From positions 62,001 through 126,000 of the forward strand of contig DASXZW010000071.1 of assembly GCA_036501665.1 (NCBI GenBank): a DNA stretch of 64,000 nucleotides, in the 5' to 3' direction. The DNA is from DATAUD01 sp036501665 (GTDB lineage: Bacteria; Verrucomicrobiota; Verrucomicrobiia; Limisphaerales; Palsa-1400). Under the pieces are notes generated by a model, which did no database searches, was not told the origin of the DNA, and worked only from the letters and a program-made list of their open reading frames with translations. Shown here piece by piece: positions 1-8,264 of this stretch (within the stretch, counting starts at the first letter, position 1; every line of letters starts with the position of its first letter). A program made the position numbers and the translations under genes.

Positions 1-660
1 GGGAAATGGAGCGACGAGTTTTTTAAAGTTGGACATTTCCGTGAGTCGCTGAACGTTTGCCTTTTGCGCGTCGAGGCTGGCTTCATTCGCGTGAAAGGTC
101 GCGATTTTCACGTCTGTGTCCTGTTGCGAAACCGAATCGCTCTCGCGCAACTTTTTCCAGCGATCCGCGGAAATCCGGGCAATCTCCAGATTTGCGTCGG
201 CGAGCGACACCGCGGCGTTGGCCTGGTTAAGTTCCTGGTCCAGCTCGGGCGTTTCAATTTCAGCCAGGGGTTGCCCGTTCGTTACGCGCGTCCCAATGTC
301 CGTGTACCATTTTTTCAAATAACCGCTGACTCGCGCGTAAATTGGCGCTTCCTCGTAAGACGTCACGTTGCCGGGCAATTCCAGTTTGATTTGCGCCTCG
401 GTGCGCTTCGGATGGACTACGCTGACCGTCGGAATGGCATTTTCCGCGGTGTCGCTCTCCAATTCCGCGTTCGCCCGCGCGCGCGACATAACGGTCAGGC
501 CAACGCCAATCAATAACAACAATCCAACCCCGGCCAAAACGACCACTGGAGCGCGTCCAGCCGGTGCTGGTGGCGCGCCGCCGGAAACTCCCAATTCCGC
601 CCCGTGCGGAGTTGAGTGTTCAACGGGCTTCGAACTTTGGTGAGTTTCCCCTTGGTTCAT
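1..660 (-). CDS. RND efflux periplasmic adaptor (HlyD/AcrA family), 3' end cut by window edge
   Basis: About 220 codons are visible, from an ATG at 660 to the window edge. The product would be the periplasmic adaptor that links an RND pump to an outer-membrane channel. A polar, proline-rich cytoplasmic tail of about 40 residues is followed by one membrane anchor (about residues 43-62). Next come the start of the lipoyl/barrel part (SGYLKKWYTDIGTRV) and the first helix of the alpha-hairpin (DANLEIARISADRWKKL). The ATG lies 4 bases after the TAG stop of the upstream permease, so the two are co-transcribed and probably translationally coupled. The gene order, permease first and adaptor second, is the reverse of the usual AcrAB order. 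The anchor is a plain transmembrane helix, not a lipobox as in the second adaptor at 53.5 kb. The family call is firm. The substrate is unknown. Confidence 0.9.
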   Translation of the reverse strand, partial: MNQGETHQSSKPVEHSTPHGAELGVSGGAPPAPAGRAPVVVLAGVGLLLLIGVGLTVMSRARANAELESDTAENAIPTVSVVHPKRTEAQIKLELPGNVTSYEEAPIYARVSGYLKKWYTDIGTRVTNGQPLAEIETPELDQELNQANAAVSLADANLEIARISADRWKKLRESDSVSQQDTDVKIATFHANEASLDAQKANVQRLTEMSNFKKLVAPFP

Positions 661-664
661 ATAT

Positions 665-3600
665 CTATGACGATTGTGCTGTTGCAGAATTCACGGTGTT
701 CTCGGGTTCGACGGCATCGCGGCTTCGGACCATGCAAAAGACAACTGGAACGAAAAAGAGCGTCGCGACTGTCGCGAATAATAGTCCGCCGATGACCGCT
801 CTGCCAAGTGGCGCATTTTGTTCGCCGCCTTCACCCAGTCCCAATGCCATTGGGACCATGCCAATAATCATTGCGAGCGCTGTCATCACGACGGGCCGCA
901 ACCGGATATACCCTGCATCCAAGGCCGCCGTGAAGGCGTTGCGCGTTTCCTCCAATCTCTCTTTCGCAAAAGTCACCACCAAAATGCTGTTGGCGGTGGC
1001 CACTCCAATGCTCATTACCGCGCCCATCAATGATGGGACGTTAAGCGTTGTTCTAGTCAAGAATAACATCCAGACAATTCCACACAGCGCGCCTGGCAGC
1101 GCCGTGATGATAATGAAGGGATCGCTCCAGGATTGGAAATTGATGACGATGAGCAAATAGACCAGCAGAATGGCGAAAAGCAGTCCAAAACCGAGCCCGA
1201 TGAACGACGACTTCATCGTTTCCACCTGGCCGCGAACTTTGATTGAGCTGCCGCGCGGCAGCTTTTTCTCCGCTTCCTTCACGATTTTTTCAAAGTTTTT
1301 GGCCACCGCGCCGAGATCGCGCCCCTGCACGTCCCCGTAAACGTCAATTACAGGCTGGATGTTATAATGACTGACAACGTCCTGTTCGGCCCCGCGCGAA
1401 AATGTGGCCAGATTGCCCAGCAACTGCGGCACAGCACCGCTGGGGCCCGTGACAGGAATTCCTGCCAGCGATTGAAGCGAATCGAGATTGTATTGCGGCA
1501 CTTGCGAAGCCACCTGGTAACTTACGCCGTTGGCGGGGTTCAAATAAAATGACGGCGTGGTTTGGAAACTGCCGCTCAGCGCAACCAATAGGCTCGACGC
1601 CACATCGCGTTCCGTAAATCCGACCTCTTGAATCTTCGTTCGGTCCGTATTGATCTTTAAACTCGGAAGGTCGAAAGCCTGTTGCACATGCACGTCCACA
1701 GCTCCGGGTATCTGGCGGACTTTGTCGGCGATCTCGCTGGCAATATGAAAATTCGCCAACTCGTCGCGACCAATTACCTGGATGTCGATGGGCGATGGGA
1801 GTCCAAAGTTCAACACTTGACTGACAATATCCGCCGGCTGAAAAAAGAATTGGACTCCCGGAAAATCCCGGGTCAGGTCGCGCCGCAATTTTCGAGTGTA
1901 ATCGGCGGTGGGATGATGTTTCTCCTGGTTTAGCGAAATCAAAATTTCGGCGTCGAACGGCCCAATGGTCCCCCCGTTGGCGTACGAATTGTTGATTCCG
2001 CTTACGGGAAGGCCGATGTTATCGACTATGCTTTCCAATTCGCTGGAGGGAATCATCCTGCGAATGGACTCCTCGACATGGTCGCATAGCGCCGCCGTTT
2101 GCTCAACGCGCGTGCCGGTTTTGGCCCGGACGTGAAGCCGCATTTGTCCGGCATCGACTTTCGGAAAAAAGTCCTCGCCGAGAAATGGCGCAAGGCAGCA
2201 TGAACCAATGCAGAAGAACAAAAAGCAACCCGCAAAAAGACCGCGATGATGCAGGCAGGCGTTCAACCAGTTGCGATACGCGTTCCGCATCTTCTCGAAG
2301 CCAGCCTCAAATTTTGCGTGAAACTGCCCGAACCAACCTCTTGCTTCGCTTCCGGTGTCATGCACGTGATTGCGAAGAAAATACATGACAAGAGTCGGAA
2401 CCACGGTGCGTGAAAGCAGGTACGACGCGAGCATCGCGAACACCACCGCTTCCGCCAAAGGAACGAAAAGATACCGGGCGGTGCCAGTCAGAAAAAACAT
2501 CGGAACAAAGACGATGCATATGCACAGCGTCGAAACAAATGCCGGAACGGCAATTTGCGCGGCGCCATCGAGAATGGCAGTGCGCAGTTCTTTTCCCTGG
2601 CGGAGATTGCGCTCGATGTTTTCGATTTCAACAGTCGCGTCGTCAACAAGAATTCCAACGGCCAGCGCCAGCCCTCCCAAAGTCATGATGTTCATCGTCT
2701 CCCCAAGCGCGCTAAGCGTGATAATCGAACAAAGAATTGCCAGGGGAATTGAAATAACGATGACAAACGTTGTGCGCCAATTTCCCAGGAAAATCAAAAT
2801 CATGATGGCCGTCAGACAAGCGGCGATAATCGCCTCCCGTATCACGGATTGCACGGCGGCGCGAACGAATATTGACTGGTCAAGCAGAGTCTTGATCTCC
2901 AGTTCCGGCGGCAAAGTTTTGACCACCTGCGGAACCGCCTTTTTGACGCGGGCCACAATGTCCAGCGTCGAAGCCGCCCCCGCCTTTATAATTGTCAGCA
3001 GCGAAGCCCGAACGCCGTCGCTGCGCACAACGTTTTGTTGCACCGCGTAACCGTCGCGGACGTGCGCCACGTCCCGGACATAAATCATGTGGCCGTTGAT
3101 GACCCTAAGCGGGATGTCATTGAGTTGCTTGATGGTGTCGGGGCTGCCATTCAATTCCACCGCATATTCGGCGTCGCCGATTTTTTCCGTGCCCGCCGGG
3201 AGTATCAGGTTTTCCGCGCCAATCGCATTCACGACATCGCTGGGGGAAAGTCCCGCTCCGTTCAACGCGGAAATATCAATGTCCACCATGATCTCACGCG
3301 TTTTGCCACCGTATGGATAGGGCATCGCCGCGCCCTGGACTGTTGCCAGGCCAACGCGAAGAAAGTTCACGCCAAGGTCGTTCACTTGCGCTTCTGACAA
3401 AGTTTTGCTGCTCAAGCTCAACTGCAAAATCGGCACGCTGGACGCGTTGTAAGTAATGATCAACGGAGGCGTGATTCCAGGCGGAAGGCCGCGAACAGTC
3501 GCCTGGCAAATTGCAGTGATTTGCGCGATTGCCATGTCAATCTTCACGTTCGGATGGAAAAACACCTTGATGACGCCCATTCCGTTGAGGGACTGTGACT

Positions 3601-3844
3601 CGATGTGTTCGATGTCGTTGACCGTCGTAGTCAACCCTCGTTCGCTGTTCAGAACGATGCGGGATGCCATCTCCTGCGCCGACATTCCCGCGTATTGCCA
3701 GACAACGCTAACAACAGGAATATTGATGTCGGGAAAAATATCCGTCGGGGTGCGCAAAATGACGACCGGGCTGACGAGCAGTATCATCAGCGCAAGCACG
3801 ACGAACGTGTAAGGCCTGTTCAAGGCCAGGCGGACAATCCACAT
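665..3844 (-). CDS. RND efflux permease (AcrB/HAE1-like inner-membrane pump)
   Basis: At 1059 residues this has the full length of an RND permease, a proton-driven trimeric inner-membrane exporter. The N-terminus (MWIVRLALNRPYTF) is the typical first membrane helix. The TM4 proton-relay motif GILVDDATVEIENIERN carries the paired aspartates at about D401-D402. Two copies of the membrane-plus-porter-domain arrangement are visible, with a second helix bundle after about residue 880. It differs clearly from the second permease of this window (54.6 kb): the PDINIPVVSVVWQY start and TVEIEN variant of the relay motif suggest the RND branch common in acidobacteria and verrucomicrobia. It is first in an operon with the adaptor at 1-660. 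An outer-membrane partner may lie beyond the left edge. The 278 bases between it and the SNF2 gene hold no gene I can support. Substrate unknown. Confidence 0.93.
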   Translation of the reverse strand: MWIVRLALNRPYTFVVLALMILLVSPVVILRTPTDIFPDINIPVVSVVWQYAGMSAQEMASRIVLNSERGLTTTVNDIEHIESQSLNGMGVIKVFFHPNVKIDMAIAQITAICQATVRGLPPGITPPLIITYNASSVPILQLSLSSKTLSEAQVNDLGVNFLRVGLATVQGAAMPYPYGGKTREIMVDIDISALNGAGLSPSDVVNAIGAENLILPAGTEKIGDAEYAVELNGSPDTIKQLNDIPLRVINGHMIYVRDVAHVRDGYAVQQNVVRSDGVRASLLTIIKAGAASTLDIVARVKKAVPQVVKTLPPELEIKTLLDQSIFVRAAVQSVIREAIIAACLTAIMILIFLGNWRTTFVIVISIPLAILCSIITLSALGETMNIMTLGGLALAVGILVDDATVEIENIERNLRQGKELRTAILDGAAQIAVPAFVSTLCICIVFVPMFFLTGTARYLFVPLAEAVVFAMLASYLLSRTVVPTLVMYFLRNHVHDTGSEARGWFGQFHAKFEAGFEKMRNAYRNWLNACLHHRGLFAGCFLFFCIGSCCLAPFLGEDFFPKVDAGQMRLHVRAKTGTRVEQTAALCDHVEESIRRMIPSSELESIVDNIGLPVSGINNSYANGGTIGPFDAEILISLNQEKHHPTADYTRKLRRDLTRDFPGVQFFFQPADIVSQVLNFGLPSPIDIQVIGRDELANFHIASEIADKVRQIPGAVDVHVQQAFDLPSLKINTDRTKIQEVGFTERDVASSLLVALSGSFQTTPSFYLNPANGVSYQVASQVPQYNLDSLQSLAGIPVTGPSGAVPQLLGNLATFSRGAEQDVVSHYNIQPVIDVYGDVQGRDLGAVAKNFEKIVKEAEKKLPRGSSIKVRGQVETMKSSFIGLGFGLLFAILLVYLLIVINFQSWSDPFIIITALPGALCGIVWMLFLTRTTLNVPSLMGAVMSIGVATANSILVVTFAKERLEETRNAFTAALDAGYIRLRPVVMTALAMIIGMVPMALGLGEGGEQNAPLGRAVIGGLLFATVATLFFVPVVFCMVRSRDAVEPENTVNSATAQSS

Positions 3845-4122
3845 AATCGAATCAGGTCAGGCGGTCTTTATTCCCTAACCCGGATAAATTCCAATTCGCG
3901 AAATTCATTTGTATCGGACATTTGAACCCGCCACGCCTTTGTTGTCATCCATAAATAATTACTCTTTAGCAGACACTGTGCCAACAGGTTTTCAGGCAAC
4001 AGGAAGGCTCTTTCCGCCTTGTTTTCCAGGATTCTGGCGCGCTTCCCGGCAAAGTCGCAAAGCAACTATGCGCGGACGGCACATTTGGTAGGCGGGGAAT
4101 CAAGTGCGCAGGACGTAGGGTA

Positions 4123-6543
4123 TCACGCAATCAAATCGCGGATTTCTTCCCAGGTAAGTGTGCCCGCAAATTCTTCGTCGCCGGCCAGGACAGCTTGCGT
4201 CAACTCCCGTTTGCGCGCCTGCAAGTTAAGGATTTTTTCTTCAACCGTGCCACGCGTGATCAGCTTGTAACTTGTGACGATGTTTCGCTGGCCAATTCTA
4301 TGCGCACGGTCCGTCGCCTGCGCTTCGACCGCGGGATTCCACCATGGGTCAAAATGAATCACAGTATCGGCGCCCGTTAAATTGAGTCCCGTGCCTCCGG
4401 CCTTGAGGCTGATGAGGAATATCGGGATTGTCGGATCATTCTGAAATTTTTCGACGACGCCCGCCCGATCTTTTGTTGAGCCGTCGAGGTAACAAGATTG
4501 AATGTTTTGCGATGTCAATTCCTCGCGCAACAGTCCGAGCATTGTCGTGAATTGGCTGAACACCAGCGCCCGATGGCCGCCGTCCAAAGTTTCTTCGATC
4601 AACTCGTGAAAAAGCTCAACTTTGCCTGAAGGTGGAGGCGTTTGGTCGGCGCTTCCGGTCTTAAGCAAACGAATATCACAGCAAATCTGCCTCAACCGCA
4701 GCAGCGTGGTCAGCACGAGCATACGGCTTTTGGCCAATCCGTTCTTATTGACGGAATTCAGAATTTCGCGCCGGCCGGATTCGAGCATTTGCCGGTAATA
4801 CGCGCGTTGCTCCTCGCCGAGTTCGCAATAGCTGACCTGCTCGATTTTCTCCGGAAGATCGGCGGCGACTTCCTTCTTGGCCCGGCGAAGGATGAACGGG
4901 CGCAGTCGTCTCGCAAGGCGTGTTTGCGCGGCGGAATTTTTCTCTCGCGTCATTGGAATTTCATAACGTTCGCGAAAATCCTGCGCCTCGCCCAAATAAC
5001 CCGGCATCAAAAAATCGAAGATTGACCAAAGGTCCAGGACGGAGTTTTCCATTGGCGTTCCTGTCAAGACCACTTTATGCGCCGCGCGAATCGTTTTAAC
5101 CGCCTGGGCATTTTGCGTCTGGCGGTTCTTGATATGCTGGGCTTCGTCCAACACCAGAGTGTCAAATTCCACTCCGCGATAATGTTCCGCATCGCGCCGC
5201 AACAACGCGTAACTTGTCACCACAAGATCATGCGATGAAATTTGTTGGAACAGCGCCATCCGGTCTGAGCCTTGCACCGCGAGCACTCGCAATTCCGGCG
5301 TGAATTTTTTCGCCTCCGCTTCCCAATTGAACACCAGCGATGTCGGACAAACTACCAGCGCTGGGCCTCTCTGCGGCCCCTTGAGCGCGCGCAACAGCGC
5401 CAAAACTTGCAAGGTTTTGCCAAGACCCATTTCATCCGCCAGAATTCCTCCAAACCGATTCAACCGCAGAAAATTTAGCCAGCCAACTCCCTCCTTTTGA
5501 TAAGGCCGCAGAACAGAATCGAGATTTCTGAGCGGCGGGATTTCGGGTTTGACTTCGCCGCGCTGAAGGGCAGCCCGCTCCAGCCATGCCTGTGGGGCCT
5601 GCACACTCAAATCCGGGCGGCCACGAAACGTCGCATCCAGGAAACCGGCCTGGGAATTATTGACGCGATACCCGCCTTCATGTTGCTTTGGCGCGCAGTC
5701 GATTAACACTTCCTGTAATTCTTCGACCGCGCCTGTGTCCAGCAGCGCAAATTTCCCGTTTTTCAACCGCGCATGATTCTGTCCCGTCAGCAGAAGACGT
5801 TGAACTTCCGAGGCGGCCAGCGGTTCGCCGCTCGACGTATTATAAGTGACAGCAAGATCGAACCATTGCTCGCCCGACGGCGTGATTTGAAATTGCGGAC
5901 GGACGCGCTCCAGGCTTTCAGCGCTCTTTTCGAGTCGCTCTTCGAGCGTTACTTCCCAATCATTTTCGATCCGCTGATAATCCCGCGCGAAGAAATTTAA
6001 CACCGCATCCTGCCCGCGCAAATACAAAAAGCCCGCCGTATTCGGCCCGATGAACCCGCTTTGAGCAAGGCGCGCGATTGCCACTTGGCCCGACCTTGTG
6101 TGAAGGCCGCCATCCAATTTCGCCTGCAAGCCTGCCAGACCTCCGCTTAGATGCAAACTGACCTTCGCAGTCGCTGATTCTTCAGGTTCCGTGGTTCGCC
6201 CCGGAACTAATGCGGCGTTTGATGAAACAGGCTCGGGCGTAGAAGTAGCCTTGCGCGGTGGACCGTAAATTACATGCAATCCGACGGCTATTGAGTGCGC
6301 GCAAATCAAGCCGCGTTGGCGGGAGTCGCGACAAGTGCAAAGATTGTCCGCATCCGTCTCGCTCCGAATAAGCAACCCGGCGCGATAAGTTGCCTGGCCT
6401 TCTTGGACGGTTCCGCGCAGCGTCGGCGGGAGCCATTCCGAGGTCAGCACGCGATCCGCCGCGAGGAGGCTGCGGGCTTGCTTCGTGGCCTGCCATCCCG
6501 CCAATTTCGCCAGCAACGGATCTGATAACTGGATGTCGCTCAC
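4123..6543 (-). CDS. SWIM zinc-finger SNF2-family helicase/ATPase
   Basis: This 806-residue protein is a Swi2/Snf2-type DNA translocase. A SWIM zinc finger sits at the N-terminus (C69-x-C71 ... C81-x-H83). The two RecA-like lobes follow: Walker A in GILADEMGLGKT near residue 370, the DEAQ box (VLDEAQHIKN) near 466, motif III in VLTGTPMENSVLDLWS, and C-terminal motif VI in QATDRAHRIGQ. Bacterial SNF2 proteins of this kind are thought to remodel protein-DNA or polymerase-DNA complexes, but their substrates are mostly unknown. Helicase strand separation is not expected. It lies 14 bases downstream of the AsmA-like gene on the same strand, so the two may share a transcript, although no functional link is evident. 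No neighbouring restriction or defence genes are present, which argues against a DISARM-like system. Confidence 0.93.
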   Translation of the reverse strand: MSDIQLSDPLLAKLAGWQATKQARSLLAADRVLTSEWLPPTLRGTVQEGQATYRAGLLIRSETDADNLCTCRDSRQRGLICAHSIAVGLHVIYGPPRKATSTPEPVSSNAALVPGRTTEPEESATAKVSLHLSGGLAGLQAKLDGGLHTRSGQVAIARLAQSGFIGPNTAGFLYLRGQDAVLNFFARDYQRIENDWEVTLEERLEKSAESLERVRPQFQITPSGEQWFDLAVTYNTSSGEPLAASEVQRLLLTGQNHARLKNGKFALLDTGAVEELQEVLIDCAPKQHEGGYRVNNSQAGFLDATFRGRPDLSVQAPQAWLERAALQRGEVKPEIPPLRNLDSVLRPYQKEGVGWLNFLRLNRFGGILADEMGLGKTLQVLALLRALKGPQRGPALVVCPTSLVFNWEAEAKKFTPELRVLAVQGSDRMALFQQISSHDLVVTSYALLRRDAEHYRGVEFDTLVLDEAQHIKNRQTQNAQAVKTIRAAHKVVLTGTPMENSVLDLWSIFDFLMPGYLGEAQDFRERYEIPMTREKNSAAQTRLARRLRPFILRRAKKEVAADLPEKIEQVSYCELGEEQRAYYRQMLESGRREILNSVNKNGLAKSRMLVLTTLLRLRQICCDIRLLKTGSADQTPPPSGKVELFHELIEETLDGGHRALVFSQFTTMLGLLREELTSQNIQSCYLDGSTKDRAGVVEKFQNDPTIPIFLISLKAGGTGLNLTGADTVIHFDPWWNPAVEAQATDRAHRIGQRNIVTSYKLITRGTVEEKILNLQARKRELTQAVLAGDEEFAGTLTWEEIRDLIA

Positions 6544-6557
6544 CGGAAGTTCTGTAA

Positions 6558-7229
6558 TTAATGCGCGGTCAGATTTTTCAACACTTCGTTCAAATCCAAG
6601 CCGGAATGCCCATTCGACGATGACCCTCGCATTGCCATTAGCAGAGCCACACCGGCGATGTCTGCCTCCGATTTCACGTTGTGAAAAATCTGATTCTTGA
6701 TGCCGAAACTCACTTCCTCGTCCTGGCCCGATTTCAAGTTGGAAACACGCAGTTTCCCTAGCGTCAAATCGAGCTTGTCGATTCCTTCAAATTTAATTCC
6801 GGTGCTGGGGTCCGTTCCGGACTTTGCTTTGCTTTGTTTCGCAATCGAATCGAAGTTCGACTTGCCTTGCTTGTCCGTCACGACATCGATCTCCGCAAGA
6901 TTCAGGCGGACCAACGGAAACCGATACGTCCCCGCGCGCAATGCCATTGGGTCGTATTCCAAATGCAATTCCGGCATATCGAGGCACAATTTCCCTCCAA
7001 ACTCAGCTGTGTTGTAAAGCTTCAAGCCTTCAATTGTAATCACCGGTTGGCGCAATCCGACATGCACCGATGCGATTTGCACATTCATCCCGGTCGAACT
7101 GTGCAACCCTTTCACCATGACGCTGCGAACAAAAGTGTCCAGCAACATGATTCCCGCAACCACCGCGATCACCACGAGAAGAAACAACGCCGCCGCAATA
7201 CGAAGCAGCCAGCGAATCGGACGAGTCAT
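6558..7229 (-). CDS. AsmA-like membrane-anchored envelope protein
   Basis: 223 residues from the ATG at 7229. A longer reading frame begins at 7340, but it would add 37 residues partly encoded by a dispersed repeat and put a non-signal sequence before the membrane helix, so I prefer the internal ATG (MTRPIRWLLRIAAALFLL). The single N-terminal membrane helix (about residues 8-30) is followed by a beta-rich region with the pattern VKGLHSSTGMNVQIASVHVG. This resembles the start of AsmA/DUF748 proteins, which bridge the envelope or affect lipid transport to the outer membrane. The protein is much shorter than E. coli AsmA (about 600 residues). The C-terminus has a low-complexity SSSNGHSG stretch. 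It lies 14 bases upstream of the SNF2 gene. The function is inferred from family resemblance only. Confidence 0.6.
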   Translation of the reverse strand: MTRPIRWLLRIAAALFLLVVIAVVAGIMLLDTFVRSVMVKGLHSSTGMNVQIASVHVGLRQPVITIEGLKLYNTAEFGGKLCLDMPELHLEYDPMALRAGTYRFPLVRLNLAEIDVVTDKQGKSNFDSIAKQSKAKSGTDPSTGIKFEGIDKLDLTLGKLRVSNLKSGQDEEVSFGIKNQIFHNVKSEADIAGVALLMAMRGSSSNGHSGLDLNEVLKNLTAH

Positions 7230-7250
7230 AAAAAATATGAAGTCAATTAT

Positions 7251-7440
7251 CTCACGCAGAGGCTCAGAGGACGCGGAGAAAAGGATGGCATCCCAATCGC
7301 TTCTGCCTGGCCGTGCCCATGAACTCCCCGCAATTGACAAAACTTTTCTTCACTTCGTTGCCTTCGTTTCCTTCTGTTGAATTCTTTCAGTTGCGATTTT
7401 TTTTTTGCTGCTCTGCGTTCTCTGCGCCTCCGCGCGAGAA
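7251..7440. repeat. Composite of three dispersed-repeat pieces in a gene gap
   Basis: 7251-7281 carries a GCAGAGG/CAGAGGACGC-type unit. 7411-7439 carries the same unit inverted (CTCTGCG TTCTCTGCGCCTC). Between them, 7353-7379 is a pyrimidine-rich unit whose complement reads GAAGGAAACGAAGG. The same families occur near 19.0-19.3 kb. The arms are imperfect copies about 130-160 bases apart. No open frame or transposase is present. Confidence 0.75.
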
Positions 7441-7459
7441 TTTTCTTTCAACAAGTAAG

Positions 7460-8059
7460 TCAGATGACAATGTCTTCTGGTCGAACCTCCAGGCATTCAT
7501 CCTGATCTTCCCAAACGATGGCCGAATAATGATCGAGAAACGGCGGAAGCAGGCGGCTTCCAGCCGTCGCAAGAAGTTTTTCTGCTTTCGCGGCGGCGTC
7601 TTCGCAAGCCTGGTCGTAATCGCGGACGCTCCGGCGCATGCTGTCCTCCCAATGAGCGACCGCGTGGACCGGCGCGTATTCGTCTGCCCATTTCTTCGAT
7701 GACTTCTGAAGTTCCGGCGCCAGGTCTTCAAACGCGATCAACGTTTCCGAACAATGCTGGCAAATGAGACCGCTCTGAAGAATATCGCGGCTGAAAAGCG
7801 GCAGAGACGGCGCCCGGCAGCAGGGTGAATCAATGAAACTTTGCGGAACGCTCGCCAGTCTTTTAAGCCAGATTTGCCGACGATGCCCAATTTCCGCCGC
7901 CAGTCGATACGCGCCAACAAGTGGATGCGAAAACCGCCATACGCGCCCGCTCAATTGACCCAGCGTCTGCGCCAGCCAGCGCGCCAGCGTCAAGTCGTCG
8001 AATTCCTCGAAGACCGCGCTGTATTCCTTGAACAAATTGTCCGGCGACGTATCAGCCAT
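7460..8059 (-). CDS. Conserved-looking protein of unknown function with possible zinc knuckle
   Basis: 199 residues, ATG at 8059. I do not recognise the family. A CC pair (SPCCRAPSLPLF) and a CxxC (LICQHCSE) about 22 residues apart could form a small zinc site in the middle of the protein. The rest is helical and charged, with a Trp-rich N-terminal half (ARWLAQTLGQLSGRVWRF) and an acidic C-terminus (EDQDECLEVRPEDIVI). There is no signal peptide or membrane helix, so it is probably cytoplasmic. It is transcribed divergently from the DUF11 gene and separated from the AsmA-like gene downstream by a repeat-filled gap. Codon use resembles its neighbours and the frame is long and clean, which supports a real gene. 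No function is proposed. Confidence 0.75.
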   Translation of the reverse strand: MADTSPDNLFKEYSAVFEEFDDLTLARWLAQTLGQLSGRVWRFSHPLVGAYRLAAEIGHRRQIWLKRLASVPQSFIDSPCCRAPSLPLFSRDILQSGLICQHCSETLIAFEDLAPELQKSSKKWADEYAPVHAVAHWEDSMRRSVRDYDQACEDAAAKAEKLLATAGSRLLPPFLDHYSAIVWEDQDECLEVRPEDIVI

Positions 8060-8083
8060 CGTGTAACAGTAGGGTCAAAGCGT

Positions 8084-8104
8084 AATGTTTAAAGTTCAAA
8101 GTTT
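8084..8104. repeat. Short GTTTAAAGTTCAAAG-type repeat fragment
   Basis: A direct pair of AAAGTT words (TTTAAAGTTCAAAGTTT) lies in the divergent gap between the 199-aa gene and the DUF11 gene. It resembles the short-period intergenic repeats elsewhere in the window but is a single short copy, so the call is weak. Confidence 0.35.
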
Positions 8105-8264
8105 CGGAATTCCGTGCCGGAGCGAAATCCATTTTACAGAAATGCTGCCGGGACCTTCGGGTGGATGAGCATTCGCCCGATTCCGCTTGGTACCACGAAG
8201 CGAATATGATGCAATATGTTCGTTTTGCCGCGCCGTTTGGCCAAAAACCAATCATCAAACCACA

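Noticed and set aside
3868..4065. A 65-codon frame on the minus strand in the gap before the RND operon
   Set aside because: No ribosome site, no recognisable motif and atypical composition; probably chance.
4123..6543. Defence island with SNF2 (DISARM-like or similar)
   Set aside because: No methylase, nuclease or DUF1998 partner is adjacent; neighbours are an AsmA-like gene and RND efflux genes.
8187..8264. Upstream extension of the DUF11 gene
   Set aside because: The ATG at 8265 begins a clean signal peptide; the 26 extra residues would place polar sequence before it.
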